A DNA stretch of 64,000 nucleotides from Microbacterium sp. BR1 (GTDB taxonomy: Bacteria; Actinomycetota; Actinomycetes; Actinomycetales; Microbacteriaceae). This document shows positions 1 to 8,918 of the stretch, in pieces. Within the stretch, counting starts at the first letter, position 1; the number at the start of each line of letters is the position of its first letter. The DNA lies in assembly GCF_002812725.1 (NCBI RefSeq), contig NZ_NMUN01000002.1, forward strand, positions 310,001 to 374,000. The letters are read 5' to 3'. The notes below the pieces were generated by a model. That model was not told the origin of the DNA and did no database searches. It saw nothing but the letters and a program-made list of their open reading frames with translations. Made by a program: the position numbers and the translations under genes.

Positions 1-159
1 CAGCCGTGGCGAAGACGTGGACGGCGTCTCCGCTGAGGGATCCCTATCCGGGCGATGCACGCTGAGGGCACGGCGGCGTGCGTCTTCGATCGCTGTTCGT
101 GCAGGGCGCGGAAGCGGTCCATTGCTGTCGCGGCGGTGCCCTCGGTTACGCTCGTGCCC

Positions 160-621
160 GTGACGAAACAGCTGGCCGCGACGATCTGCTGGGCGGCGGC
201 ATCAGTGTGCGGCGCGGTCTACCTTGTTGTGCTGCCGTTCCAGGACTGGGCGAAGAACGGCTTCTCGTTCATCCCTTACCCGTGGACGTGGTGGCTGATC
301 GCCGGCGCCGTCATCTTCTTCGTGGCATGGGTAGTCCTGTCCTGGAAGCCCAAGCCCGCCTCGGCGCCGACTCCGGCTCCGCGCTCCGGTGTCCGTAGCT
401 CAGTCCCGGGGCGCCACGTCTACGGGCGGCTCGCTGTCGAGAAGAAGATTGGGACTGATGCGCTCCACGTGAAGTGGGCGGACAACGGCGTCATCGTGGG
501 ATACCTCGTCCCCTCCACCAACCGAGGCGGCTGGCAAGTGCTGGATCACGAGGAGAATGAGCTCACGTGGGCCGGGAGCCCGGAGGAGGGCGCAGCGTAC
601 CTCGAGCGCCACGCCCCATAG
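160..621 (+). CDS. Small membrane protein of unknown function
   Basis: I do not recognise this family. The reading frame is open from position 55, but the first 35 residues are Arg/Cys-rich and look untranslated. A GTG at 160 gives a 153-residue protein that begins just before the first hydrophobic stretch. Two membrane segments are visible (about residues 7-25 and 42-62) with an aromatic FIPYPWTWW loop between them. A Pro/Ala-rich linker and a soluble C-terminal domain of about 70 residues follow. The protein is probably anchored in the membrane with its C-terminus in the cytoplasm. It sits alone at the island edge with no operon partner in view. Confidence 0.55.
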   Translation: MTKQLAATICWAAASVCGAVYLVVLPFQDWAKNGFSFIPYPWTWWLIAGAVIFFVAWVVLSWKPKPASAPTPAPRSGVRSSVPGRHVYGRLAVEKKIGTDALHVKWADNGVIVGYLVPSTNRGGWQVLDHEENELTWAGSPEEGAAYLERHAP

Positions 622-898
622 GGAGACGAGCGGTCGAAGATAGGGGAATGATCTTGCTGGATGGATCGCTGGAATTCCAGCTCCCCCACCTGTGCGATGA
701 ACGCAGGGGTCGGTTATAGCGATATCCAGACCGGTGGGAAAATCACCGTGCACACCTCGAAGAGCTCCCTGAATGGCCCCGCCCAACCTATTCCCACACG
801 AGCGTAGGAAGTGGCGCGCGTAGCGACCGACAGAAACCACAACTGCGGCGAGTCTGAAGAGCAATCCCGTCGGACGAGACAAGAGAGGAACGGCTCGC

Positions 899-1738
899 GT
901 GGGGATGCCCTTCGACCACTACATCAGCCGGGCGCACATGCGCCAATGGGCCACGAACCATCGGGTCAGCATGCTGCAGCGCGGTAGGAAACCCAAAGTG
1001 ATCGAGGTGGGCAAAAAGGTTGCCGCCGAACAAGGGCTCAACGACCCGGCGCTCGAGGCGGCCTATGGGAAAGTGGAGGACGCCTTCAGTCGGGCGCTGC
1101 GACGACTGCTCGACTTCTCGAGCGCTCCGACAGACGACGAGTGGCGCGCCGTCCGGGAGTACACCGTACTCATGCACGACCGGTACCCCGCGCTTCGCGG
1201 CTCAGCAGTTGACGAGCATGGTGTCTACGGCGGGAACGCCATAATGGCGCCAAACCCTGCCAACTGGGGCAACGCGGACGGCGCAACCGCGCCCCTGGCG
1301 CAACTCGCAACGTTAATGGACCGTGAGCAACTCAAGGACGCGCGGCGGCAGCTCTTGTCGGTCAACGCGCAGCTGTTGCCTCGCATCACACAGGTCTTCC
1401 GCGTCGGGCCGATGTTGCTCGGCGATGCCGGCGTCCACGCGCTCACGCTGCGCCCCGATGCGGACACAGAGCGGACGTATGTCGCGATGCCGTTGTCGCC
1501 GGACGCGATGGTCGTTTTCGGCAACCAGAATGCCGACGACGATGAGGTGCGCGACATTGGGCGCCTCCTCACAACGAAAGTTGCGATGGAGTCGACCGTG
1601 GTCATCGACACCCCGGAAGCCCCCGTCATCACCAGCTTCGTTACAGAGATGTGGTCGCACCAGCCGGAGCCCACCGGCGCCGGACTGCCCAAAACAGTTC
1701 GCGTCTTCAATCGAATCGATGACATCTCCGCCAGCTGA
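899..1738 (+). CDS. DUF4238-like protein
   Basis: The protein has 279 residues if the GTG at 899 is the start, or 277 from the ATG at 905. Its N-terminus, FDHYISRAHMRQWA, resembles the HYxPxxYLRxF opening of DUF4238 proteins. These have no established function and often occur in accessory and defence-rich regions. The rest is soluble, with no signal peptide or membrane segment. It lies among other orphan genes (HEPN-like, DUF2971, OLD nuclease), so a defence or host-interaction role is possible but not shown. The family call rests on the N-terminal motif and overall length. Confidence 0.6.
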   Translation: MGMPFDHYISRAHMRQWATNHRVSMLQRGRKPKVIEVGKKVAAEQGLNDPALEAAYGKVEDAFSRALRRLLDFSSAPTDDEWRAVREYTVLMHDRYPALRGSAVDEHGVYGGNAIMAPNPANWGNADGATAPLAQLATLMDREQLKDARRQLLSVNAQLLPRITQVFRVGPMLLGDAGVHALTLRPDADTERTYVAMPLSPDAMVVFGNQNADDDEVRDIGRLLTTKVAMESTVVIDTPEAPVITSFVTEMWSHQPEPTGAGLPKTVRVFNRIDDISAS

Positions 1739-2049
1739 TCAGTATCGGCGGAGGTCGACGGGACGGGCACAACGCGTATCCGTGAGACCTACAAATCGGC
1801 CCGAGCCGGGCGTCCGGTCCTCAATTCTGACTCTCGACCTTGAACCTGGCCTGCTGCTCCGCCTGGGTCGCACGGATCCCTCAGCGGGCGGGATGAGTTG
1901 GTGCCGCGACTCATGGCGATGTGTCCGATCGCCTCGACTGATCGGGTCCCAAACCTTCTGACTCGACGGTGATGGTCAAGGGGTTGGGGCCTCTTTGCAC
2001 CGGCGCAGCGGTGAGCAGGGCCTTAACTTTCGCGCCTTAAGGTCGGAGC
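1739..2049. other. Intergenic gap, nothing recognised
   Basis: About 310 bases without a convincing reading frame, RNA or repeat. It separates the DUF4238-like gene from the HEPN-like gene and should hold the latter's promoter. GGTCGGAGC just before 2050 may serve as its ribosome-binding site. Confidence 0.4.
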
Positions 2050-2535
2050 ATGACCGACGATCACGATGCAGCCGATCACGATGCAACCCGCAAGCAATTC
2101 GAGGCGTTGTTGTCCCTGCACAAGTACTTCCTCAACGCGGACTTCCAGCGCGACGTGTTCATGAAGCGGGTCACGCGTGAACGGTCGCCAGGTGAAGTTG
2201 ACTTCGTCACCGCGCTGGACGACCAAATCGCCATGAGCTTTTGGTACGCGACCGTTTACATCGTGATCGAAGGCTGGCGAAAAGCTGGGCTCGCCGACTC
2301 GGACGTCGACTTGCTGCTCAGCGACGACCGCGTCGATCGCCTTCGCCGCTTTCGCAATCAGGTCTTTCACTACCAGCGCGAGTATGACAATCCCAGACTG
2401 CTTGAGTTCCTCGGGACCGGCGATGACGATGCCCAGGCCGCGACGCAATGGATTCGACGCATACACATAGCTCTCGGGAGATCCATCCGACAGGCGCTGC
2501 AGGAGATGCTGGACGAGCAACGCGCAGGAGCATGA
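2050..2535 (+). CDS. HEPN-like helical protein
   Basis: A 161-residue, probably all-helical soluble protein. Around residues 99-106 it carries RNQVFH, which matches the Rx4-6H (RNxxxH) catalytic motif of HEPN ribonucleases. Those are common in toxin-antitoxin and anti-phage systems. The N-terminus is acidic with an imperfect DHDA repeat (DDHDAADHDA). No MNT-type nucleotidyltransferase antitoxin adjoins it, so if it is a toxin its partner is missing or unusual. The motif is visible, but HEPN membership is inference from a short pattern and helical character. It could instead be a non-catalytic helical protein. Confidence 0.5.
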   Translation: MTDDHDAADHDATRKQFEALLSLHKYFLNADFQRDVFMKRVTRERSPGEVDFVTALDDQIAMSFWYATVYIVIEGWRKAGLADSDVDLLLSDDRVDRLRRFRNQVFHYQREYDNPRLLEFLGTGDDDAQAATQWIRRIHIALGRSIRQALQEMLDEQRAGA

Positions 2536-2848
2536 TCGGCGACCATGATCGCCAGGAGTAAGAGCAGGCGTTAACCCTTGGGGTGCGTGTGCGGCAGGTG
2601 CTTCGCCCAAGACCGTGCGCAGTTAGAGCCACCCTCGAAGGCTGCCCATGAACAGGGCGCCTCCGAGAGAACTCCGGGATTGATGATCTGTCGGCGAAAG
2701 GGGGTCGATGCGGCGGGAATCGTAGCTTCGCTACAGGTATTGAGACAGGTCGTCGGACCGCCGAGCCATCTGGGCTGAAGGCTCTCTAGGATTGCGCTGA
2801 AGCGCTGGGCACGCCGACCGGTAACGCCGTCTGACCCTGGGGTATGCG
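2536..2848. other. Intergenic gap before the DUF2971 gene
   Basis: About 310 bases with only short, unconvincing reading frames on both strands. No promoter, repeat or RNA could be assigned. Confidence 0.35.
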
Positions 2849-3745
2849 ATGACATTGAACTCGATCTGGCATTACACGGACGGTCGCGGGCTGGAGGGGA
2901 TCGTCACGCACGACAAGCTCCGAGCAACGTCGTTTCGGCATCTCAACGACTCCAGAGAAGCTGACTATGCGACCGGCCTACTGAAAGCCGCAGCCGAGAA
3001 GCGCCGTGACTCCGTTCCAGCCCCTTATCAGGCGCGCTTCGATGAGCTCATGGAGTACGCCGAACGGCGAGGACTTGACCTCTTCCTTCTCTGTGCGGCC
3101 CGAAAGCCGGACTTACTGACTGTTTGGCGAGGCTATGGCGGCAGGGTCTCATACGCCATCGAGCTGGACGCCACTGTTGACCTTCTCCCCGTTGAGCGAA
3201 GCAAGGAGAAAACCCACCCGCACCCTCCAGCCGGACACGAGATCGAGCGCGACGAAGACGGCTACATCGTTCAGGACCCTGACCAGCTGCACATCGAAGC
3301 GGTCCCGTGGCGGAAAGTTCGTTACGACACGGCCGGTGTGGATCAGCGGGTGGACAGGATCGCCAAGCTGGCGGAGAAGCCCAAGCACGCGCTCACCGAC
3401 ATGTTCCTGCCATGGCACGAACTCGCTGACATCAAGATGCTCGAGCTGAAACACCCTGCCTTCAAAGATGAGCGGGAAGCGAGGATGATCCTCGAAGTGG
3501 CTCCCCGCTGGAAGTTCGTTTACCACTACGAAGGACGATTCGGGGTCACGCCATTCATTGAACTCTCCGCCCTCAATGGTGAGAATCAGCGGTACGCGAA
3601 CGACAGATACCTCACGAAGGCTGGCCCGCTTCCCATCCGCTCCGTGACGATTGGACCTACGCCGCTCGGTGATGAGGTCATCGATGCGACACGGGAATTC
3701 CTAGGTGCGCGGGTCAGAATCGGGTGGCGTGGCGCGCGGCGTTGA
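2849..3745 (+). pseudogene. DUF2971 protein, 5' part, split by the composite transposon
   Basis: The start is typical of DUF2971: an early WHYTDGRGLEGIV segment, then FRHLNDSREADY. Members are of unknown function and often lie in accessory or defence-rich DNA. Codons 1-284 are native. From 3701 the frame runs into the IS1182-like left end and picks up 14 foreign residues ending at 3745. The missing C-terminus lies at 19877-19939. Joining the two at CTAG keeps the frame and gives 304 residues ending STIPFRS, a family-like end. The present product lacks 20 native C-terminal residues, so its activity is doubtful. Confidence 0.85.
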
Positions 3746-5432
3746 CTCTGGCATCGCGCGCTGACGGTCGCGAACGGGAACGGGCGGGCCGTTGCGGTGT
3801 GAGAGCGTGCGGGATCGCACGGCGAGGGGCTCGTGGCGACTGTCGGTGCGTGCTGTGACGCCCAGGGACCCCTGGGGAGGCCTATGCGGGCGCCAGCCCG
3901 GCGGCTGTAGCGACGCGGAGCTTGCGGAGGTTGTGGCAGATCGTGTGGAGTAGCCATTCGCCTTGGGCGCCGGCGAGTCCGCGTAGCCGGAGCTGTCCGG
4001 CGTTTTGCCGGGTCTTCATCTGCCCGAACGCGGGTTCAACGATGGCTTTGCGGCGCGCGTAGTCGGTGCGGCCCTGCTCGGTGCGCAGCGCGTGCGCCAT
4101 CCGCTCCCGCCGGCTCGCGTCCTCTGGGGCCGGGTCCGGGGCGCCGGCGGTAGGGAAGCTCTCGCCGTGACGTTGCCGTCCCGTCGCGATCAACACCTGT
4201 GCGTCCAGATCGTCGGCGGCTTCGAGGTTGGCTTCCGAGCAGTAGCCCGCGTCAGCGAGGACGACCTCTGGGGAACGCTCGATTCCTGCCGCGTCGAGGT
4301 TCCGTAGGGTCTGCTCGGCCATCGGGACGAACTGCTGGATATCGGTGGCCTGCTGGGTGACCTCGGCGCTCAACACGATCTGGTGGCCCTCATCGACAAC
4401 GGCCTGCGCGTTGAACGCGTAATCGAAGCCGCGGACCGTCTTCATCATCCGCGCCTCAGGATCGGTGAAATTGCGTTGCGCTTTCGGCTTCGGCGCCGCC
4501 GTGTCCACCGCAGTCGCGACGGCCGCGTCGGCCTGCTCAGGGGGCTGACCGGCGGCGTCGGCCTTCTTCCGCGCCACGGCTGCCGCCTTCTCGGCGGCGT
4601 CGGCCTCGATCGCGTCCTTCGCGGCACGTAGTTTTGCCAGGCGCCCCTCACGGCGGGCCAGCTCCGGGGCGACCTCGTCCCCGCGCCGGTCCTGGCCGAA
4701 CTGCTGATCCTCGGCCTCATCGACCGCCTCCGCCTCGGCGAGCAGCGCAGCGACCTCGGCTTGGAGCTGATCGATCTTCGGCACGATCCGGTCATAGCTC
4801 ATCGCCTTATGCCGCGACGCGTTCGCAGCCAGCTTCGTGCCATCCAGCGCGACCCGCCCCAACCGCACCAGCCCCGCCTCCGCGCAGACCCGCAGCACCT
4901 GCAGGAACAACCCCGGCAGGGCATCCAGGTGACGCCGACGAAACCGGGCCAGCGACCGGTAGTCGGGCGCCTGGTTGCCCGACAGCCACCGGAAGGCGAT
5001 ATCGCGCTTGCAGCGCCGCTCCAACTCACGAGACGAGGTCACGCCCGTCGCGTACGCGAACAGCAGCAGCTTCAACATCATCCGCGGGTCATACGGAGGC
5101 GCACCCGAGGCGGACGCGTACGACGCGTAGACCGGCGTCAGATCCAAGAGCTCTTCGACGACCTCGGAGATGAACCGGGCCTCATCATCCTCGTCCAGCC
5201 AGTCATCCAGACTCGGCGGGAGCAGGAAACACTGCCCCTGGTCATACCCACGGAACGTCTTGCCCGCACCCGCCGGTGCAGCCGATCCCGGCGCCCGCGC
5301 CTCACCCGGCTCGACCTCGAACAGACCCTCCAGGCTGGCAGTCACCGTCATGAATCGATTCTCCCAGCACCCCGCGCTATCCACCGGATTCACCCCGGCG
5401 CGTTAACGGAAGGATCTGACCCACGCACCTAG
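3701..5432 (-). mobile_element. IS1182-family-like insertion sequence, left copy
   Basis: 1732 bp counting the CTAG at each end. The terminal inverted repeats start TAGGTGCGCGGGTCAGA (left) and TAGGTGCGTGGGTCAGA (right, complement), 16 of 17 identical. CTAG at both ends is best read as the duplicated target, leaving a 1728-bp element. It encodes one transposase on the minus strand. Its outer flank is the DUF2971 gene and its inner flank a TraX/TrbP-like remnant, so CTAG sites from two different replicons are joined across it. Confidence 0.85.
3882..5351 (-). CDS. IS1182-family-like transposase, left copy
   Basis: DDE transposase of 489 residues from the ATG at 5351, which has GGGAG about nine bases upstream. 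A GTG at 5393 would add 14 residues. The N-terminal DUF772-type region contains PPYDPRMMLKLLLFAYATGV and the RELERRCKRDIAFRWLSG segment. The catalytic part includes VALDGTKLAANAS, VLADAGYCSEAN and a C-terminal AIVEPAFGQMKTRQNAGQ segment. An Ala/Glu-rich coiled region of about 100 residues separates the halves. Codon use is high-GC like the host, so this IS is probably native to actinobacteria, unlike its cargo. Confidence 0.9.
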   Translation of the reverse strand: MTVTASLEGLFEVEPGEARAPGSAAPAGAGKTFRGYDQGQCFLLPPSLDDWLDEDDEARFISEVVEELLDLTPVYASYASASGAPPYDPRMMLKLLLFAYATGVTSSRELERRCKRDIAFRWLSGNQAPDYRSLARFRRRHLDALPGLFLQVLRVCAEAGLVRLGRVALDGTKLAANASRHKAMSYDRIVPKIDQLQAEVAALLAEAEAVDEAEDQQFGQDRRGDEVAPELARREGRLAKLRAAKDAIEADAAEKAAAVARKKADAAGQPPEQADAAVATAVDTAAPKPKAQRNFTDPEARMMKTVRGFDYAFNAQAVVDEGHQIVLSAEVTQQATDIQQFVPMAEQTLRNLDAAGIERSPEVVLADAGYCSEANLEAADDLDAQVLIATGRQRHGESFPTAGAPDPAPEDASRRERMAHALRTEQGRTDYARRKAIVEPAFGQMKTRQNAGQLRLRGLAGAQGEWLLHTICHNLRKLRVATAAGLAPA

Positions 5433-5711
5433 GGTTTTGGGCCATGCAACGGGGCCGGGTGGATCTGGTCTTATTGCAAGCGCCCCACCTGGACAGCCGC
5501 GGCGGTCGCGCTGCTGGCCCTGGCCGCGCTCTGGTTCATCAATCGCAACCTGTGGGCCTTGGCGGTGTTGCCGCTGCTCCTGGTCGCCTCTCGCATTGAT
5601 CTGTCCATGCCGCGCCTGCGCTGGGCTTTCTATGCCTATTACCCGCTGCACCTGGCTGCGCTCTGGTTGATCCGCATTCCCATGAGCAAGGCCGGATACC
5701 TATTCTTTTGA
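5433..5711 (+). pseudogene. C-terminal remnant of a TraX/TrbP-like gene
   Basis: The frame is open from the IS boundary to TGA at 5709. It encodes two hydrophobic stretches and a C-terminus containing RWAFYAYYPLHLAALWLI. The YxxYPxHL pattern is characteristic of TraX pilin acetylases and of TrbP of IncP plasmids. The 5' part was lost at the IS insertion. Position directly before a small OmpA-like gene suits an IncP-type plasmid backbone. Identification of the family is from the motif; the IncP assignment is inference. Confidence 0.6.
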
Positions 5712-5725
5712 TTGGAGTCTGTCCG

Positions 5726-6157
5726 ATGCGTAAAGCGTTCTTCCTGGCCATTTCCTTGGCGTCCATGATCTTCGCGCAAGGCGCGCTGGCCGCCGACTAC
5801 GGCACCGCCCATAGCACGCCTGTTTCCTCGATGGTGATGGTTTCCTTCCCGGACAGCAGCACCACGTTCCAGCCGCCGGCGGACGTGGCCGCCGTCCTTG
5901 CTGACGCCCGCGCCGCCTCGATGATCTATGTCAACGGCCGCACCAGTACGAACCGGCCCAGCGCCCGCGATGAAATCCTGGCATTGAAGCGTGCCTTGTC
6001 GGCGCGCAAGTACCTGGTGGATCGTGGCGTGTCGCCGCTCAAGATCATGGTGAATTTCGCGTCGGCCGCCGACTACGTGACCGAGAACATCACGCCCGAA
6101 GGGCGCTACCAGAACCAACGTGTTGAAATCGAATTGATCTACGTGCCCATGTTCTAG
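5726..6157 (+). CDS. OmpA-like periplasmic protein, plasmid origin
   Basis: 143 residues from the ATG at 5726, which follows TTGGAG. The signal peptide is MRKAFFLAISLASMIFAQGALA with probable cleavage before ADYG. The mature part has an OmpA C-terminal-like pattern: SFPDSSTTFQPP early, a GRTSTNRPSARD turn, then ALSARKYLVDRGVSP and EGRYQNQRVEIELIYV at the end. Such domains bind peptidoglycan in the diderm periplasm, a compartment the present host lacks. The gene follows the TraX/TrbP-like remnant by 14 bases, as in IncP backbone operons. It is probably a passenger. Confidence 0.6.
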   Translation: MRKAFFLAISLASMIFAQGALAADYGTAHSTPVSSMVMVSFPDSSTTFQPPADVAAVLADARAASMIYVNGRTSTNRPSARDEILALKRALSARKYLVDRGVSPLKIMVNFASAADYVTENITPEGRYQNQRVEIELIYVPMF

Positions 6158-6199
6158 GCACGGGCCGTCCACTTTTTTCACTGATAAGGAGTTTGCTGC

Positions 6200-6481
6200 A
6201 TGAAATCTATAAACCGCCTAGCTCTTGCTTTGCCGATCCTGGCCCTTGCCGGTTGCGCCGCGCTGGATCAGGTCGCCAAGGACATTCAAAAGGCCACGGC
6301 CCCGGTCATGGTGACGGATACGCTGCCGCAGATTTGCCAAGCGGCGAAGAACAACCAGGTGCAAGCCAATAGCACGTATGTCGGTAAGGGCCTGGCCATG
6401 ACTGGCGAAGTCCGGTCAGTCAATGAAGGCTTCCAGCCTCACTATCGCGTGCTGTTGAAAGCTGGCCAAGTGTCGATTTGA
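6200..6481 (+). pseudogene. OB-fold-like lipoprotein, 5' part, split by an IS3 element
   Basis: The start MKSINRLALALPILALAGC carries a lipobox (LAGC), so the intact product would be a lipoprotein. Codons 1-93 are native and end at an ATT (6476-6478), where the IS3-family element is inserted. The rest follows at 7787. Rejoined at one ATT the frame gives 137 residues, with TYVGKGLAMTGEVRSV resembling tRNA_anti-like OB-fold plasmid proteins. The gene lies 42 bases after the OmpA-like gene, probably in one plasmid operon. It is inactivated by the insertion. Confidence 0.75.
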
Positions 6482-6526
6482 ATCGGCCTGACTTTCGTTC
6501 CGTTCTTCAAGCAAGGATGGAACACG

Positions 6527-6832
6527 ATGAACAGGAAGTATTCGCCGGAGATGCGTGAGCGGGCGTTGCGGATGCTCGCGGAGACGCGGCCGTCGCACCC
6601 GACGATGATGAGCGCGGTTAGGCATGTGGCTGGGCTGCTGGGGATGAGCCCGGAGACGTTGCGACTGTGGCAGCGCCGGGCCGAGGTCGACGCCGGTGTC
6701 AAGCCCGGGCTGACGACGGACGCGGCGGTGGAGATCAAGCGGCTGCAGAAGGAGAACGCCGAACTGCGCAAGGCCAACGAGATCCTCAAGGCTGCGAGCG
6801 TGTTTTTCGCGAAGGAGCTCGACCGCCCCTGA
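6527..6832 (+). CDS. IS3-family OrfA
   Basis: 101 residues. It begins with a helix-turn-helix of the IS3 OrfA type (YSPEMRERALRMLAE, then LGMSPETLRLWQRRAEVD) that binds the element's ends. It closes with a leucine-zipper-like helix (IKRLQKENAELRKANEILKAA). It stops at 6832, and a GTTTTTCGCG run near 6800 is a plausible -1 slippage site for making the OrfAB fusion transposase from orfB in the next phase. Confidence 0.9.
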   Translation: MNRKYSPEMRERALRMLAETRPSHPTMMSAVRHVAGLLGMSPETLRLWQRRAEVDAGVKPGLTTDAAVEIKRLQKENAELRKANEILKAASVFFAKELDRP

Positions 6833-6837
6833 CCGAG

Positions 6838-7764
6838 ATGGTCCGGTTCATCGATGAACACAGGGATCGTTTCGGGGTCGAGCTCATCTGCCGGGTCCTC
6901 AAACCGGCAGTCCAGGGCTTCCTCACCGCGCGCGGCTACCGCGCCGCTGTCAGCCGTGCGGCGTCAGCGAGGCAGCTGCGCGACGACCTGCTGGTGCCGG
7001 AGGTCGCTCGCCTACATGCGGAGAACTACGGCGTCTACGGACGCCGGAAGATGCACGCACTCATGCGGCGGCAAGGGTGGGAGATCGGTCGCGATCAGAC
7101 CGAACGGCTCATGCGGCTCGCCGGGGTGGAGGGCGTGAAGCGGTCCAAGCGGATGTTCACGACGAAGTCCGACCCGGCAGCGGAGAAGCCGAAGGATCTC
7201 GTGCAACGCCGGTTCACTGCCCCCGGCCCGCGCCGCCTCTGGGTCGCTGACGTGACATACGTCGCAACATGGTCCGGGTTCGCGTATGTCGCGTTCGTCA
7301 CCGATGTCTATTCGCGTCGCATCGTGGGCTGGAACGTCGCAGCCACGCTCAAGTCCGACATCCTGCCACTACGGGCGCTCGATATGGCCGCCTGGGACGC
7401 CGGCGGACGCCTCGACGGCCTGGTTCATCACGCCGATCACGGATCGAACTACCTCGCCGTGGTCTACACCGATCGGATCGAGGAACTCGGCGCGAAACCC
7501 TCCACCGGGACCGTCGGCGACTCGTTCGACAACGCCCTCGCGGAGGCGGTCAACGGTCTCTACAAGACCGAGCTGATCCGTCAGCGCGGCCCCTGGCGAA
7601 CCGTCGAGCAGGTCGAGCTAGCAACCCTTGAGTACGTGTGGTGGTGGAACAATCAGCGCCTCCACGGCGAGCTCGACATGCGCACCCCGATCGAGGTCGA
7701 AGACGCGTACTACGCTGACCTGGAATCAGCCAATCCGGCACCTGCTGGACAAGGCTCCCGATAG
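6838..7764 (+). CDS. IS3-family OrfB transposase
   Basis: Catalytic half of the transposase, in the -1 phase relative to OrfA and normally made as a fusion. The ATG at 6838 is a convenient start; the open frame extends back to 6667. The rve-type DDE core is visible: VADVTYV (first Asp), HHADHGSNY (second Asp) and DNALAEAVNGLYKTEL (Glu). The HTH_21-type region ENYGVYGRRKMHALMRRQG precedes it. The C-terminus, WWWNNQRLHGELDMRTPIE, is typical. All key residues are present, so the element looks active. Confidence 0.92.
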   Translation: MVRFIDEHRDRFGVELICRVLKPAVQGFLTARGYRAAVSRAASARQLRDDLLVPEVARLHAENYGVYGRRKMHALMRRQGWEIGRDQTERLMRLAGVEGVKRSKRMFTTKSDPAAEKPKDLVQRRFTAPGPRRLWVADVTYVATWSGFAYVAFVTDVYSRRIVGWNVAATLKSDILPLRALDMAAWDAGGRLDGLVHHADHGSNYLAVVYTDRIEELGAKPSTGTVGDSFDNALAEAVNGLYKTELIRQRGPWRTVEQVELATLEYVWWWNNQRLHGELDMRTPIEVEDAYYADLESANPAPAGQGSR

Positions 7765-7786
7765 GAACGAAAGTCAGGCCGATTCA

Positions 7787-7924
7787 ATTCACGCCGGCAC
7801 CGACAACAAGGCCAACGTCACCGCGTTGACAGTCGGCAAGACGGCCCGCGCCTCCGGTGTCATTACGGACGTGTCCTATGACTTCAACGGCTGCGCAATC
7901 TCTTTGAAAGACGCGACGTTCTAG
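7787..7924 (+). pseudogene. OB-fold-like lipoprotein, 3' part
   Basis: Continuation of the gene begun at 6200. After the second ATT copy the frame reads HAGTDNKANVTALTVGKTAR and then ASGVITDVSYDFNGCAISLKD before the stop at 7922. In the OB-fold lipoprotein family this forms the last strands (GxITDVxxDFNGCxIxLxDA). It has no start codon or ribosome-binding site of its own, so it is not expressed separately. Confidence 0.75.
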
Positions 7925-7949
7925 CCCAGCAAGGAAACGGCCGCCGATC

Positions 7950-8918
7950 ATGGACATTAAGCGAAAGAATCATCCGCTTAACATTTCTGCGATATTGGAC
8001 GTACTAGCCCCGCTGGCATGGGTAGCATTGGTATCACTTGTTGCTCTAGCTGGCAGGGCAGTCGGCAATGACTGGATGTTGTTCGGCGGCCTGTGGTTTG
8101 CCTTAGCTGTTGCGGCTGGCTTATGGGCTTCCAGACAACCCTGGATTGTGAGAACGGGAAATCCGATAGAACGCCGTATCGGAATCGGTCTTTCCGTCGC
8201 CCTGATTCCTGTTTTGACCTATGCCATAGCTCTGCTGTCTGGCATTGCGCTAGAACGAGTTTCAAGCGAGCGATACGCTGCCGCCCGCAGCGCCTTTGTG
8301 GCCGACGCGGACGGCTTCCCCTTCCTTAAAAAGTTTGCGCTTGAACATTACGGTGTGCATGTCGTGCTTTCATCCGCTGTGTCTGGTTGGAACACGAACA
8401 CCGTTGCACTACCACACTCGATCCCGGCGCTTATGTACGTAGGGCCTGGCTACTGTGATCTGGTCTTGAATCCGGCGAATGTCCTAAAAGGCTTCACCGG
8501 CTCCGATCCCACCCCTTGGATTAAAGGGGTTATGGTGCATGAACTTGCGCACTGTCTGGACGTTTCCCGCGATATGCCCAGCTTTACAGGCCGCGATATC
8601 GGCACCCGCTCTATCGCTCCTGGTGCGGCTGTTAGCGCGGTGACTCTGGAACAGCACCTAGAGGCCGCGTCACGGCTTCCATCGCAAGTATGGCGTGAAG
8701 CCTTGGCAGATAGCTTTACTGTCGGCTTTTGGCGAATGACCGAACCCAGCGCCGACCAACTTATTACCGATCTCCTTGAAAAGCGTTCCAGCGGTGATGC
8801 CGCGCACTACACAAGCTGCTGGATCGAACAGGCAATGCAAACCCCCCTGCCCCGCTCGATGCCGGCATTATTGCCTTGGGCCGATACCATCCGCGCGTCA
8901 TCAACCTGTACGCTTTGA
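7950..8918 (+). CDS. Membrane protein with HExxH metallopeptidase-like motif, plasmid origin
   Basis: 322 residues. Two or three N-terminal membrane segments lie at about residues 13-35, 39-58 and 72-92, with a soluble domain after them. That domain contains VMVHELAHCLD (HExxH, about residue 197) and, about 55 residues on, WREALADSF, which fits the third ligand of gluzincin peptidases (ExxAD). This suggests a zinc peptidase embedded in or facing the membrane. Codon use is less GC-rich than the host's. It follows the lipoprotein gene in the plasmid segment and converges on the resolvase gene with an 18-base overlap. The exact family is not recognised. Confidence 0.6.
   Translation: MDIKRKNHPLNISAILDVLAPLAWVALVSLVALAGRAVGNDWMLFGGLWFALAVAAGLWASRQPWIVRTGNPIERRIGIGLSVALIPVLTYAIALLSGIALERVSSERYAAARSAFVADADGFPFLKKFALEHYGVHVVLSSAVSGWNTNTVALPHSIPALMYVGPGYCDLVLNPANVLKGFTGSDPTPWIKGVMVHELAHCLDVSRDMPSFTGRDIGTRSIAPGAAVSAVTLEQHLEAASRLPSQVWREALADSFTVGFWRMTEPSADQLITDLLEKRSSGDAAHYTSCWIEQAMQTPLPRSMPALLPWADTIRASSTCTL

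Larger units (their letters stand above)
6479..7786 (+). mobile_element. IS3-family insertion sequence with ATT target duplication
   Basis: 1308 bp. The perfect terminal inverted repeats begin TGAATCGGCCTGACTTTCGT and extend 23 bp. A 3-bp duplication ATT lies at 6476-6478 and 7787-7789. It has orfA and orfB in overlapping -1 phase, as usual for IS3. Its GC and codon use are actinobacterial while its target is a plasmid lipoprotein gene. It therefore probably inserted after the plasmid DNA entered an actinobacterium. Confidence 0.92.
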
